From Ancylostoma caninum (Eukaryota > Nematoda > Chromadorea > Rhabditida > Ancylostomatidae), in the NCBI GenBank assembly GCA_037903475.1, contig JBAJFG010000232.1, positions 434,001-498,000 on the forward strand: 64,000 bases of DNA, written 5' to 3'. The translations under genes were made by a program, and so were the position numbers. Shown one piece after another: positions 26,161-39,100 of this stretch (its first letter is position 1; the number at the start of each line of letters is the position of its first letter). The notes under the pieces are model-generated. The model worked only from the letters and a program-made list of their open reading frames with translations, was not told where the DNA came from and searched no databases.

Positions 26161-27309
26161 CTCATTTCATGGATCTGAACAAAATAATAAAGTGTCTGGA
26201 AATTTGCAACGGTTCTGCAGAAGTAAGTATTACACCATATGATGTTCGTTTCTCGTCATAAATGACAGAGAATCACTAAAATGTCAGTTTTCTTAGCTTA
26301 AAAACCTTTGCTTTCCTGCATGCGAGCATGACTTTTCCCAGAGAAGTGAACTACAACTATCCACCCATAAGTGATCCGGATTTTTGGTGAAGGAGAAGTC
26401 TTCAGCGAATATTAACAGGATCTCTCTATAGGAGTTCATTTCCAGTCCAGAGTCAAGGTGTTCGTCTTCTTTCTCTCAATACTAGCGCCCCTACGGGACG
26501 CTAGAAAGTGTGGATGTGGCAGCCACTTGAGTTTCATGTCGAAACTACTGGGTGCAAGAATAAGTTCGCGTACCTTTCCTGAAGCTGTGCTTTCTACCCC
26601 CTTTCCGCTCAGGAAAAAAACATTCACTTGATACAAAATAGTATTTTTACACCTTCTTCTTAATGAATTTATCACGAAATAAAAGTGGCCAAAGCTGTTG
26701 AGAAATCTGCTCCTCATGCGTGCTAGGATGCAACGTCAGAAGGAACCATTCAGTAATGATTTCCCGGATTCAGCAACTTCGTCATTGATTAACCAGTCTG
26801 GCCGTCCGGCTAACGCCGGACTTCCAGACTTCTATTGATGCTCGTTTTGCTTGCATACTGCACATTGAATGCAAACACAAAAGTGTAAATGGAATGATAG
26901 AATCTGCAGCCTTCCACGCAGTTCTATCGCTCTCCTGAGAAACCCTTGATCCCTTAGGTGGTCGCTTTCCCCCATATGTACGAAGTTATGCTCTTCCACA
27001 TGAGCGAAGTTAGTGGTCGTGAAGAACTGAGTGTAACCAATTTAGTGCAAATGTTATCTTGAAATGATTTAGGGTCAACTGGTTGTTGTGGTAATTCAAG
27101 TGATAAGGGTCCACCGGTTTATATAAATGGAAAGGAAGGAGTGGTTCATTCAGACACAAACGGAATGGGAAGAGGACACGGATACGAAAGGAAACAATGT
27201 ACATCTAGGCGATTTAGGTTTGAAGGTCCGCCGAAACAGGGTAAGGTCCGCCGAAACGACCCCTCACGCAGAAATAGACCCACCTAGCCAATTCTTATTA
27301 CTTGTAGAA

Positions 27310-27560
27310 GCCGGCACACCCTTGTCACACCGTTGGACCCGACTCCAGGCGTTTCCCCACTTTTGGACACCGGCGCACCGTTATCACACCGTTGGACCCG
27401 ACTCCAGGCGTTTCCCCACTTTTGGACGCCGGCGCACCGTTATCACACCTTTGGACCCGACTCCAGGCGTTTCCCCACTTTCGGACGCCGGCGCACCGTT
27501 ATCACACCGGTGGACCCGACTCCAGGCGTTTCCCCACTTTCGGACGCCGGCGCACTCCTA
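27310..27560 (+). repeat. 59-bp minisatellite, about 4 units
   Basis: Units of 59 bp containing TGGACCCGACTCCAGGCG, TTTCCCCACTTT and GGACGCCGGCGCACC, repeated from about 27310 to 27560 with few differences. Because 59 is not a multiple of three, successive units are read in successive frames; all three plus-strand frames happen to be open, producing a 169-codon ORF (27127-27636) that I regard as a by-product. Confidence 0.9.
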
Positions 27561-27639
27561 CAGCAATAGTGGACCCGGTGTAGAACATTTTCTTCACTCT
27601 AGGCCTCGCCCTCGAATTTCGTTTCACACACACTGACAC

Positions 27640-29185
27640 ACACACGTGACAGACAGACTAAGCCCGTTATTATAAGTCATGATCTGAAGCTTCTACCAGG
27701 AAGAATTTCTTTTGCTGCTCGGGTGCAACAACTGTTCCACAGATATTAACGTTATTAGACAGTGCGCAGTGCTCCAATAAATACAAAAGCCCAGAATTTT
27801 TGAACAGATTACGAACTAATGTTAGGCGCACATCCGCTACTTTCCTTCAACACGCCGACGGAACTTTCTTCGACGTGCGCAGTAGATTGGTACAGTCTTC
27901 TGTACTCAGTTGCACATGTTATAACTTGAAGCGGACGCACCTAAATAGCATTCCGCAATAACAACATCGACCTGTACCCTATGCGAACTTCTCAAAACTC
28001 TTCGTTTTCTCAAGCCAATCAAGAAAGCATCAACCGGAAATCAAAAACAACAGAAAAGCGAAAATCCCGCACATCTCGAAACCAAGTTCAAGAAGGATAT
28101 TAGCTGTAGTACTACCGATCTCTGCGAGGAAGTCGTCCATGTTATACCAGCAAATCAATAAAAAGTTCTCTACTTTCCAAAACAGTGCACCAGCCCACCT
28201 CGAGTACATTAGCCTTAGCAACCTTATTGATGTGCACAAGTATGGTACAAAGCTCATTTCTTGAAAAGAGTAAACACTTGACTCAATTCCTGTAATGAGA
28301 TCGATTACTTAGCCATGTTTCATATTCCATCCCAGGCTCGCCCTTCATTGCACCAATTCCGCAAATTTTACTTCTGTTGTTCAGCAACACCACCATCCAA
28401 ATTCGAAATCCACAGTCTAACCATATCCTCCGTCCTGTCGGTGCAGTAGTTAAACACCGAAATCCGACTCCAGTAAATTGTTCATCCACGCCCTTTTTTT
28501 AATCCAACATATGTTGTGAGAAACGCCTTAATCATCGAGGCAGTTCAACTTTTGTGAAAATCACAGTTGTTGCGTCTCCTGAGTAGACCTGATGGTCTTG
28601 TTCTCTTCAAAGGCCAATATTTTATCACCTTACGTCGTAAGTTTACCATTTGATCAATCCAAACCCTAATGTAAGTGCAGTCGCAATACAGAAAATAAGC
28701 AATACTATATAATTTTCCTCCTCAGAGGAAAATGTTCGCTCCAACTCGCTTCAACTTGGTCACTATGTCTTTAAACTTCACCTAAAGCATCCAAATCATT
28801 TAGGCAAAGTCTTCAAACCCTAGGATCATCCCTCCTGCCAATAATCAAAAATTCAATGGTGGTATGAGGAGTTCACCACAGTCAAGCCAAAATAAGTACT
28901 TCAAATGACAATGTCACTGGCCAGTTTGACATTCGACTACTAATCAAGTTGCAAATGCCATCTAACCCCTCCGAGAGAATCTTTTCTAAGCAATTGGACG
29001 CGATGCATGAGAACATCTTAACCTCGCATTGGGGGTGAACCTCTGCACTGATCGACGTATGTCTTTACTCACATTACCTTAAGAACCCCTCATAGCTGTC
29101 CCGTAACCAGTGGGATTATTGTCCTTGGATTATGGACTATTATTAAATAAATCCATAGACTTGTGTTACCATTTCTCTTCACTAT
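27640..29185. other. gene-poor stretch, nothing recognised
   Basis: No coding exons with convincing splice sites or family motifs and no inverted-repeat element seen between the two minisatellites. Confidence 0.5.
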
Positions 29186-29189
29186 TTCT

Positions 29190-32100
29190 CCTCGAAATCC
29201 CCAAGGGTTGTAGGCTCTCTCGAAGCTCCCCAATTTCGAGGATCCCATCCTCGAAATCCCTATGCGCCGCCAGTTCTCTTCAGGCTTTTCAATTTGGAGG
29301 ATTCCCTCCTTGAAGTAGTCACAAGATGCGGGTTCCCTACGACCTCCTCAACTCGGAGATCCCCTCTCCGAAATTCGCAAGCAACGCGGGTTCCATGCGA
29401 CCTCCTCAACTCGGAAGTCCCCCTCCTTGAAATTCCCAAGCGACGTGGGTTCCCTGCGACCTCTTCAACCCGGAGGATTCCCTCTGCGTAATCCCTATGC
29501 GCCGCGGGTTCCGTCCAGCCTTCCTAACTCAAAGATCCCCTCCTCGAAGTAGCTATAAGATGAGGGTTCCCTACTACCCCCTCAATTCGGAGGATCCCCT
29601 CCTTGAAGTAGTTATGAGACGCGGGTACCCTCCGCCTTTTCAACGTGGAGGATCCCATCTGAGATGGGATCCTCCAGCCTTTTCAACGTGGAGGATCCCA
29701 TCTCCGAAATCCCTAAGCGACATGGGTTCCCTACGACCTCCTCAAATCGGTGGATCCCCTCCTCGAAACCCTCAAGAGACGCGGGTTCCCCCGAGCTCAT
29801 AAACTCGGAGCATCCCCTCCTCGGAATCCCCGAAGGACGCGGGTTCCCTGCGACCTCCTCAATTCGGAGGATTCCCTCCTTGAAGGAGTTATGAGACGCG
29901 GGTTCCCTCCAGCCTTTTCAACGTGGAGGATCCCATCTCCGTAATCCCTAAGCGACGCGGGTTCCCTACGACCTCCTCAAATCGGTGGATCCTCCCCCCT
30001 CGAAACCCTAAAGCGACGCGGGTTCCCTACGACCTCCTCAAATCGGTGGATCCCCTCCTCGAAACCCTCAAGAGACGCGGGTTCCCCCGAGCTCATAAAC
30101 TCGGAGCATCCCCTCCCCGGAATCCCCAAAGGACGCGGGTTCCCTGCGACCTCCTCAATTCGGAGGATTCCCTCCTTGAAGGAGTTATGAGACGCGGGTT
30201 CCCTCCAGCCTTTTCAACGTGGAGGATCCCATCTCCGTAATCCCTAAGCGATGCGGGTTCCCTACGACCTCCTCAAATCGGTGGGTCCTCCCCCCTCGAA
30301 ACCCCTAAGCGACGCGGGTTCCCTACGACCTCCTCAAATCGGTGGATCCCCTCCTCGAAACCCTCAAGAGACGCGGGTTCCCCCGAGCTCATAAACTCGG
30401 AGCATCCCCTCCTCGGAATCCCCGAAGGACGCGGGTTCCCTGCGACCTCCTCAATTCGGAAGATTCCCTTCTTGAAGTAGTTATGAGACGCGGGTACCCT
30501 CCAGCCTTTTCAACGTGGAGGATCCCATCTCCGAAACCCCTAAGCGACGCGGGTTCCCTACGACCTCCTCAACTCGGAGGATCCCCTCCTTGAAGGAGTT
30601 ATGAGACGCGGGTTCCCTACGGCCTCCTTAATTCGGAGGATCCCCCTCTTGAAGTAGCTATGAGACGCGGGTTCCCTACGACCCCCTCGACTCGGAGGAT
30701 CCCCTCCTCGAAACCTCCAAGAAACGCGGGTTCACCCGAGCTCATAAACTCGGAGCATCCCATCCTCGGAATCCCCGAAGGACGCGGGTTCCCTACGACC
30801 TCCTCAACTCGGAGGATCCCCTCCTTGAAGTAGTTATGAGACGCGGGTTCCCTCCAGCCTTTTCAACGTGGAGGATCCCATCTCCGAAATCCCTAAGCGA
30901 CATGGGTTCCCTACGACCTCCTCAAATCGGTGGATCCCGTCCTCGAAACCCCCAAGAGACGCGGGTTCCCCCTTGACGCGGGTTCCCTGCGACCTCCTCA
31001 ATTCGGAGGAGCCCCTCCTTGAAGGAGTTATGAGACGCGGGTTCCCTCCAGCCTTTTCAACGTGGAGGATCCCATCTCCGTAATCCCTAAGCGACGCGGG
31101 TTCCCTACGACCTCCTCAAATCGGTGGATCCCCTCCTCGAAACCTCCAAGAAACGCGGGTTCCCCCGAGCTCATAAACTCGGAGCATCCCCTCCTCGGAA
31201 TCCCCGAACGACGCGGGTTCCCTGCGACCTCCTCAACTCGGAGGATCCCCTCCTTGAAGTAGTTATGAGATGCGGGTTCCCTCCAGCCTTTTCAACGTGG
31301 AGGATCCCATCTCCATAATTCCTAAGCGACGCGGGTTCCCTACGACCTCCTCAAATCGGTGGGTCCTCCCCCCCTCGAAACCCCTAAGCGACGCGGGTTC
31401 CCTACGACCTCCTCAACTCGGAGGATCCCCTCCTTGAAGGAGTTATGAGACGCGGGTTCCCTACGGCCTCCTTAATTCGGAGGATCCCCCTCTTGAAGTA
31501 GCTATGATACGCGGGTTCCCTACGACCCCCTCGACTCGGAGGATCCCCTCCTCGAAACCTCCAAGAAACGCGGGTTCACCCGAGCTCATAAACTCGGAGC
31601 ATCCCCTCCTCGGAATCCCCGAAGGACGCGGGTTCCCTACGGCCTCCTTAATTCGGAGGATCCCCCTCTTGAAGTAGCTATGAGACGCGGGTTCCCTACG
31701 ACCTCCTCAAATCGGTGGATCCCGTCCTCGAAACCCCCAAGAGACGCGGGTTCCCCCTTGACGCGGGTTCCCTGCGACCTCCTCAATTCGGAGGAGCCCC
31801 TCCTTGAAGGAGTTATGAGACGCGGGTTCCCTCCAGCCTTTTCAACGTGGAGGATCCCATCTCCGTAATCCCTAAGCGACGCGGGTTCCCTACGACCTCC
31901 TCAAATCGGTGGATCCCCTCCTCGAAACCTCCAAGAAACGCGGGTTCCCCCGAGCTCATAAACTCGGAGCATCCCCTCCTCGGAATCCCCGAACGACGCG
32001 GGTTCCCTGCGACCTCCTCAACTCGGAGGATCCCCTCCTTGAAGTAGTTATGAGATGCGGGTTCCCTCCAGCCTTTTCAACGTGGAGGATCCCATCTCCA

Positions 32101-35096
32101 TAATTCCTAAGCGACGCGGGTTCCCTACGACCTCCTCAAATCGGTGGGTCCTCCCCCCCTCGAAACCCCTAAGCGACGCGGGTTCCCTACGACCTCCTCA
32201 ACTCGGAGGATCCCCTCCTTGAAGGAGTTATGAGACGCGGGTTCCCTACGGCCTCCTTAATTCGGAGGATCCCCCTCTTGAAGTAGCTATGAGACGCGGG
32301 TTCCCTACGACCCCCTCGACTCGGAGGATCCCCTCCTCGAAACCTCCAAGAAACGCGGGTTCACCCGAGCTCATAAACTCGGAGCATCCCCTCCTCGGAA
32401 TCCCCGAAGGACGCGGGTTCCCTACGGCCTCCTTAATTCGGAGGATCCCCCTCTTGAAGTAGCTATGAGACGCGGGTTCCCTACGACCTCCTCAAATCGG
32501 TGGATCCCGTCCTCGAAACCCCCAAGAGACGCGGGTTCCCCCTTGACGCGGGTTCCCTGCGACCTCCTCAATTCGGAGGAGCCCCTCCTTGAAGGAGTTA
32601 TGAGACGCGGGTTCCCTCCAGCCTTTTCAACGTGGAGGATCCCATCTCCGTAATCCCTAAGCGATGCGGGTTCCCTACGACCTCCTCAAATCGGTGGATC
32701 CCCTCCTCGAAACCTCCAAGAAACGCGGGTTCCCCGAGCTCATAAACTCGGAGCATCCCCTCCTCGGAATCCCCGAACGACGCGGGTTCCCTGCGACCTC
32801 CTCAACTCGGAGGATCCCCTCCTTGAAGTAGTTATGAGATGCGGGTTCCCTCCAGCCTTTTCAACGTGGAGGATCCCATCTCCATAATTCCTAAGCGACG
32901 CGGGTTCCCTACGACCTCCTCAAATCGGTGGGTCCTCCCCCCCTCGAAACCCCTAAGCGACGCGGGTTCCCTACGACCTCCTCAACTCGGAGGATCCCCT
33001 CCTTGAAGTAGTTATGAGACGCGGGTTCCCTCCAGCCTTTTCAACGTGGAGGATCCCATCTCCGAAATCCCTAAGCGACATGGGTTCCCTACGACCTCCT
33101 CAAATCGGTGGATCCCGTCCTCGAAACCCCCAAGAGACGCGGGTTCCCCCTTGACGCGGGTTCCCTGCGACCTCCTCAATTCGGAGGAGCCCCTCCTTGA
33201 AGGAGTTATGAGACGCGGGTTCCCTCCAGCCTTTTCAACGTGGAGGATCCCATCTCCGTAATCCCTAAGCGATGCGGGTTCCCTACGACCTCCTCAAATC
33301 GGTGGATCCCCTCCTCGAAACCTCCAAGAAACGCGGGTTCCCCCGAGCTCATAAACTCGGAGCATCCCCTCCTCGGAATCCCCGAACGACGCGGGTTTCC
33401 TGCGACCTCCTCAACTCGGAGGATCCCCTCCTTGAAGTAGTTATGAGATGCGGGTTCCCTCCAGCCTTTTCAACGTGGAGGATCCCATCTCCATAATTCC
33501 TAAGCGACGCGGGTTCCCTACGACCTCCTCAAATCGGTGGGTCCTCCCCCCCTCGAAACCCCTAAGCGACGCGGGTTCCCTACGACCTCCTCAACTCGGA
33601 GGATCCCCTCCTTGAAGTAGTTATGAGACGCGGGTTCCCTCCAGCCTTTTCAACGTGGAGGATCCCATCTCCGAAATCCCTAAGCGACATGGGTTCCCTA
33701 CGACCTCCTCAAATCGGTGGATCCCGTCCTCGAAACCCCCAAGAGACGCGGGTTCCCCGTTGACGCGGGTTCCCTGCGACCTCCTCAATTCGGAGGAGCC
33801 CCTCCTTGAAGGAGTTATGAGACGCGGGTTCCCTCCAGCCTTTTCAACGTGGAGGATCCCATCTCCGTAATCCCTAAGCGATGCGGGTTCCCTACGACCT
33901 CCTCAAATCGGTGGATCCCCTCCTCGAAACCTCCAAGAAACGCGGGTTCCCCCGAGCTCATAAACTCGGAGCATCCCCTCCTCGGAATCCCCGAACGACG
34001 CGGGTTCCCTGCGACCTCCTCAACTCGGAGGATCCCCTCCTTGAAGTAGTTATGAGATGCGGGTTCCCTCCAGCCTTTTCAACGTGGAGGATCCCATCTC
34101 CATAATTCCTAAGCGACGCGGGTTCCCTACGACCTCCTCAAATCGGTGGGTCCTCCCCCCTCGAAACCCCTAAGCGACGCGGGTTCCCTACGACCTCCTC
34201 AAATCGGTGGATCCCCTCCTCGAAACCTCCAAGAAACGCGGGTTCCCCTGAGCTCATAAACTCGGAGCATCCCCTCCTAGGAATCCCCGAAGGACGCGGG
34301 TTCCCTACGACCTCCTCGACTCGGAGGATCCCTCCTCGAACCCTCTAAGCGACGCTGGTTCCCTGCGACCTCCTCAATTCGGAGGATCCCCTCCTTGAAG
34401 TAGTTATGAGACGCGGGTACCCTCCAGCCTTTTCAACGTGGAGGATCCCATCTCCGAAATCCCTAGGCGACATGGGTTCCCTACGACCTCCTCAAATCGG
34501 AGGATCCCCTCCTCGAAACCCCTAAGCGACGCGGGTTCCCTACGACCTCCTCAACTCGGAGGATCCCCTCCTTGAAGGAGTTATGAGACGCGGGTTCCCT
34601 ACGGCCTCCTTAATTCGGAGGATCCCCCTCTTGAAGTAGCTATGAGACGCGGGTTCCCTACGACCCCCTCGACTCGGAGGATCCCCTCTTCGAAACCTCC
34701 AAGAAACGCGGGTTCACCCGAGCTCATAAACTCGGAGCATCCCCTCCTCGGAATCCCCGAAGGACGCGGGTTCCCTGCGACCTCCTCAACTCGGAGGATC
34801 CTCTCCTCGAAACCCCTAAGCGACGCGGGTTCCCTACGACCTCCTCAACTCGGAGGATCCCCTCCTTGAAGTAGTTATGAGACGCGGGTTCCCTCCAGCC
34901 TTTTCAACGTGGAGGATCCCATCTCCGAAATCCCTAAGCGACATGGGTTCCCTACGACCTCCTCAAATCGGTGGATCCCGTCCTCGAAACCCCCAAGAGA
35001 CGCGGGTTCCCCCTTGACGCGGGTTCCCTGCGACCTCCTCAATTCGGAGGAGCCCCTCCTTGAAGGAGTTATTAGACGCGGGTTTCCTCCAGCCTT
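29190..35096 (+). repeat. 5.9 kb minisatellite with higher-order structure
   Basis: About 100 tandem units of roughly 55-60 bp. The common part is GACGCGGGTTCCCT, then a variable middle (CGACCTCCTCAACTCGG, CCAGCCTTTTCAACG, CGAGCTCATAAACTCGG), then GGATCCC or GCATCCC and a variable tail. The left end (29190-29650) is more diverged; the centre and right end are more uniform. The same ordered set of unit types recurs: the boundary ending ATCCCATCTCCGTAA is at about 31083, 31868, 32653, 33261 and 33870, giving blocks of 785, 785, 608 and 609 bp. Many units contain self-complementary GGAGGATCCCCTCC. Short ORFs in every frame repeat the same peptides and are not genes. Confidence 0.95.
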
Positions 35097-35396
35097 GGAA
35101 AATGAACAAACCTCTGAAAAGTTCAACGGATTGGATGTAGAGAAACTATTGCTTCACAGTACGCCCGTTGAATCATAGGACCGCGCTCTGCACTTTCCCA
35201 CGAGTCCCGCCGCGAAAAGGTGCGGATTTTTGAATGGGCGAGTTCCGATTCGTTATATTATGATTCTTGAATTTCTGCCTCCTGTACGTATAAAATTCCA
35301 GTTGACATTTAGGTAAAACTATTTATCTTCGTTATGGTTAGGAAAAACATGAAAACTTTCTCCGTACCTTGTCTTTGCATCCCCGTCTCGCTCTTT

Positions 35397-35411
35397 TTCC
35401 TATCTTCCCTT

Positions 35412-35479
<68 letters not shown>
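35397..35479 (+). repeat. (TC)n microsatellite
   Basis: About 40 uninterrupted TC dinucleotides just after the large minisatellite, followed by a further 180 bp of pyrimidine-rich strand. Confidence 0.95.
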
Positions 35480-35480
<1 letters not shown>

Positions 35481-36104
35481 TTCTTGCCTCTCCTCACTTT
35501 CTTACCTTTCTAGCCCTGCCCTCTTTCTCCTTTTCTTGCTCTTTCCTCTCACCACCTTCTCTAATCTTTTCCCCTTTTGTTCGCTTCCCCCCTACATTTT
35601 TTTCCTCCGTTTATTTCCTATTCTTCCTTTCATCTCTCTCCTCTTGTCCCTTTTCTTCATGAGGACAAGGATGACAGAAACTCCTACTTCTTTTTCTAGC
35701 GACCAAATTAATCCAGGACAGGTCCCAGGCTGCTATTTGTTCTTTCCTGAGGATTCTGTAATTGTTCGATAGTGTCAATGCATATTTGCTATTTTCCGAC
35801 TTCTCTCTGTACGGAATTCCGGTTCTCATGCAATAAATAAACGAATGAGAAAACGATAAATAAATAAATAAACAATGAAGGAGGCTCTGCAGTTTTGCCA
35901 CCCTTCACTGGACCTGGAGCTACCTGTTTTGTTGTTTACTTTACCAAGTAGTAAAAACCGGTTTTGTGAGTCCTCCACTGCTCTGAAGCACCATGTAAAT
36001 CGTTGGAAGGGAGCCGTTTATAGTCGTTAACCCAAAAAAAAACTGTGATAGTTCTTAATTATTGGTTGAATTTCAGGGTCTAAAATAGAAATCTCGGAAA
36101 AAAT

Positions 36105-39100
36105 ATGTATAGATGGCCGATTTTTCTCAGGATTGCTCGTGATACTCTGAAACTCACTCCACGACTGGTGAGTCACTTAAAACACTCAAATTCCTTCTCA
36201 TACTCCATCTATCCCACTGCTATCCCTCGCTAAGCCCACAGATAACCCGCCAAACTTCTCCTATTCACAGTACATTTTCGAAAGGATACCGTTTCAGCAG
36301 CAGTACGGGAAATTCACCAGGAGAGTGCTCGCTACTGGTCTGTCATCCTCCCTGGCACTGTCGCTGTTCTCCTCCTCGCCACAGCCTGAACAGGCTGCTG
36401 CTGATCTCAGTCGACCGAAGAACTTCGACATCATCGTCCGCGAGACTGATGCCCTGTACGATAGCTATTTGATAGATAATGCTTATAATATACTGAAAAA
36501 GTAAGTAATTATCGATTTGTCATTGTCAACACTCTTTACTGTCAGGTAAAAGTTCAGGTTCGGATCCAGCGACTGTTCAGAACTCTTATGGCGGCTAGCT
36601 CGAGTCGTATGTGAGAAAGCAAAGCTCAGGTAATTCTTGGGTTTTTACTTGGCTAGCAGTGGTACTTCCGGCTTATCACTCATTTATTTATTTATTTATT
36701 TGTTTATTTGCTCGTCTGTTTTGCACATTTATTTATTTACTCATTTGTTTTAACTTATTTATGCACAGTGACAAGCTAATGCAAAGAAAAATCCAAAATA
36801 ACAACCTATTCACGACATATAGGCATGGCCAAGTTCTATGATTGGTTGTCAAATGAATTGGCCAGTCACAAGCCTTGGCCACGCCCCTTTTGGGTAAAGC
36901 CCTCTGCATCATCTACTGATATGGTCAAAATCCTACTCGCTGTAGAATTTGTTCACCAACAGACCTGACCTACATTAATATAAGTAATTAATTTCGCGTA
37001 AATTGTTTTGAACACTTATATTAATTAATTAATTAATATAAGTGTTCAAAACAATTTTACGCGAAAACTAGTAATGAGATGCTTCAGAATGAACTATGAT
37101 CAAGTACCTAATTGTGAGAAGAGAGCAAAGTTACTTGGTTTACCAACCTTGCAAAGTAGAAGGAGTAATAGTGATTTGTTAATGATGTTCAAGATAATTA
37201 AAGGAAAGCTTTCTTTGAATCCTGTTGAATTTTTTGGAGTACCGCTGACGAGAACCAGAAGAGGAAAGCTCAAGCTCTATGTACCAGTTGCAAGGTCACA
37301 GGCTAGGTCAAGATTCTTCACTTATAGAGCTGTAAATGAGTTCAACTTGTTGCTTGCTAAAAATGAGCATTTGATTGAATTGTCTTTGCAAGCTTTCAGA
37401 AAGCTTGTCAGGAGAACTTGTTTGAAACCATTGAATGTATGAACATGTTGATGTCGTTTCATATGTTGATGATAACTGATATGTTATTGTCCTTATTTAC
37501 GCGTGGCTTAGCCCGCGTCTCCAAACAAATAAATGAATATGAAACAGTTCTCGCGGTTTTAATAATCAACATTTGCTGGTCTTTACGTATATTTGTAATA
37601 ATTATTGGTCTTTTAGTAAAGATGAAGCTGAGCGCAAGAGGCTTATGTATGAGGCCTACGCGTTGGTGCAGAAAGCTGTAGAGAAGGAGCCTAAGGATGG
37701 GTGCTTCGGCGCTCATAAATGGTAGGTACATTTATTCACATAAATGATTCATAGGTCTCCTTATGGAGAGAAGATATTACTTAAACGCACTGTCCCATCT
37801 CAGAATCATTTCTGAGATTTTCCCAGGAAAAGAATCTCTAGTAGCTGCTGATCGGAATGGTATATGTGATTCCGTGCAAAACTTTTCCAGCTCCAAATTA
37901 AGAGGAGCTCGAGGGCGGAGCCAAGGAGAGACTGCTGGATCTCGACACCATGCTTCCCTTGTTCCCTTGTTCGCCTCACCTGGAACGCAGTTTCTATTCC
38001 GTTTGGAAGTAGATGAGGCATTCTTACGAGGAACATGAATTTCCTCGAAAGGTACACTCCCAGAAGTTAACTATTCTGAGAGCGCCTCAGCCCCGCCTCT
38101 AACCCCGCCCATTCGCTCCCCAGGAAGTGGGGCTCGAAGACGGGTTTTTCGACAGTTCTACACGGAATCATATATACGATTGTGATCAGCACCTACTGAA
38201 GATTCCTTTCACATGAAAATCTCGCGCCTTTGAGGAGGAGATTGCTCACCCGAAAATTCTGCAAATAAGCTATTCCAATGCTTCCTGGAAGGAAACCTTG
38301 AACCTGCAACAAAATTACAGGTAGTAATAATGGTGGAGGTGAATTCTCGAGGTCTAGCTAAACAGGTTTTTTTTTTTTAAAATTGAAGTCTTCCTATAGT
38401 TCTCTTCCTACCACTCCCCTGGCCCTCTACGCGTCGTTGAAGCAGAGCCAGAGTCAAGAAGTGGGCGTGGTCAAGCGCTATGATTAGTCAGCCAAGTGCG
38501 CCGACCAATAGCAGCGCCTGACCACGCCCACTTTCTTGATGTAACAGCTCTGCATCGCATAAAAATCCTAGGGGAACCCACGCTTTTTTTGTTGGAATCT
38601 TTTCATAACCACCAATTCTGTAGAACAGATGTATTTATGGGTATTATTGATTAGAAAGTTTTTTTGTTCTCTTTACTGTGTTGATTTTTTATTAAGGTAT
38701 GCAATTTTACTCGATTACATTGGCGAAATTGAGGGTAACAAATCACGAATCCAGAAATCCTACGAGGTATCCTACTGCTTCCTGCATTTGCTCTTGTTAT
38801 ATCCACATCGGCATTTATATGTAGTCCATTCCAGGTGAAAGAACATCTTGAACGTGCATTGCAAATCTGCTCCAGTGACGCAACTACGTGGCATATTCTG
38901 GGTGAGTGCCTCGTTGGCATGAAATTTCCGGAAAATTCTGGATTGTCAAGCTGATTAGGCTGTTCTGGCATTTCCTAAAATATTCTTTTTCGGCAAAAAA
39001 AATTGCCTGAGGACGAGTTTTCAGTTGGAAAAATGAGTAAAAATTAAGGAAAAAATTAGAAATTAAAACAGTAAGGGCAGTACGATCGAGAAGAGCTAGG

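Noticed and set aside
27127..27636. 169-codon plus-strand ORF
   Set aside because: Most of it is the 59-bp minisatellite read through in rotating frames; low-complexity product and no splice or domain support.
29190..35096. CRISPR array
   Set aside because: No alternation of identical short repeats with unique spacers; units are contiguous and variable, and the genome is eukaryotic.
29497..35178. Many 60-105 codon ORFs repeating RRGFP / PRNP peptides
   Set aside because: All are readings of the tandem repeat in different frames; stops recur with the unit, and no start context or transcript signal is evident.
35369..35662. Serine/leucine-rich 97-codon ORF
   Set aside because: Translation of the TC microsatellite and adjoining pyrimidine tract.
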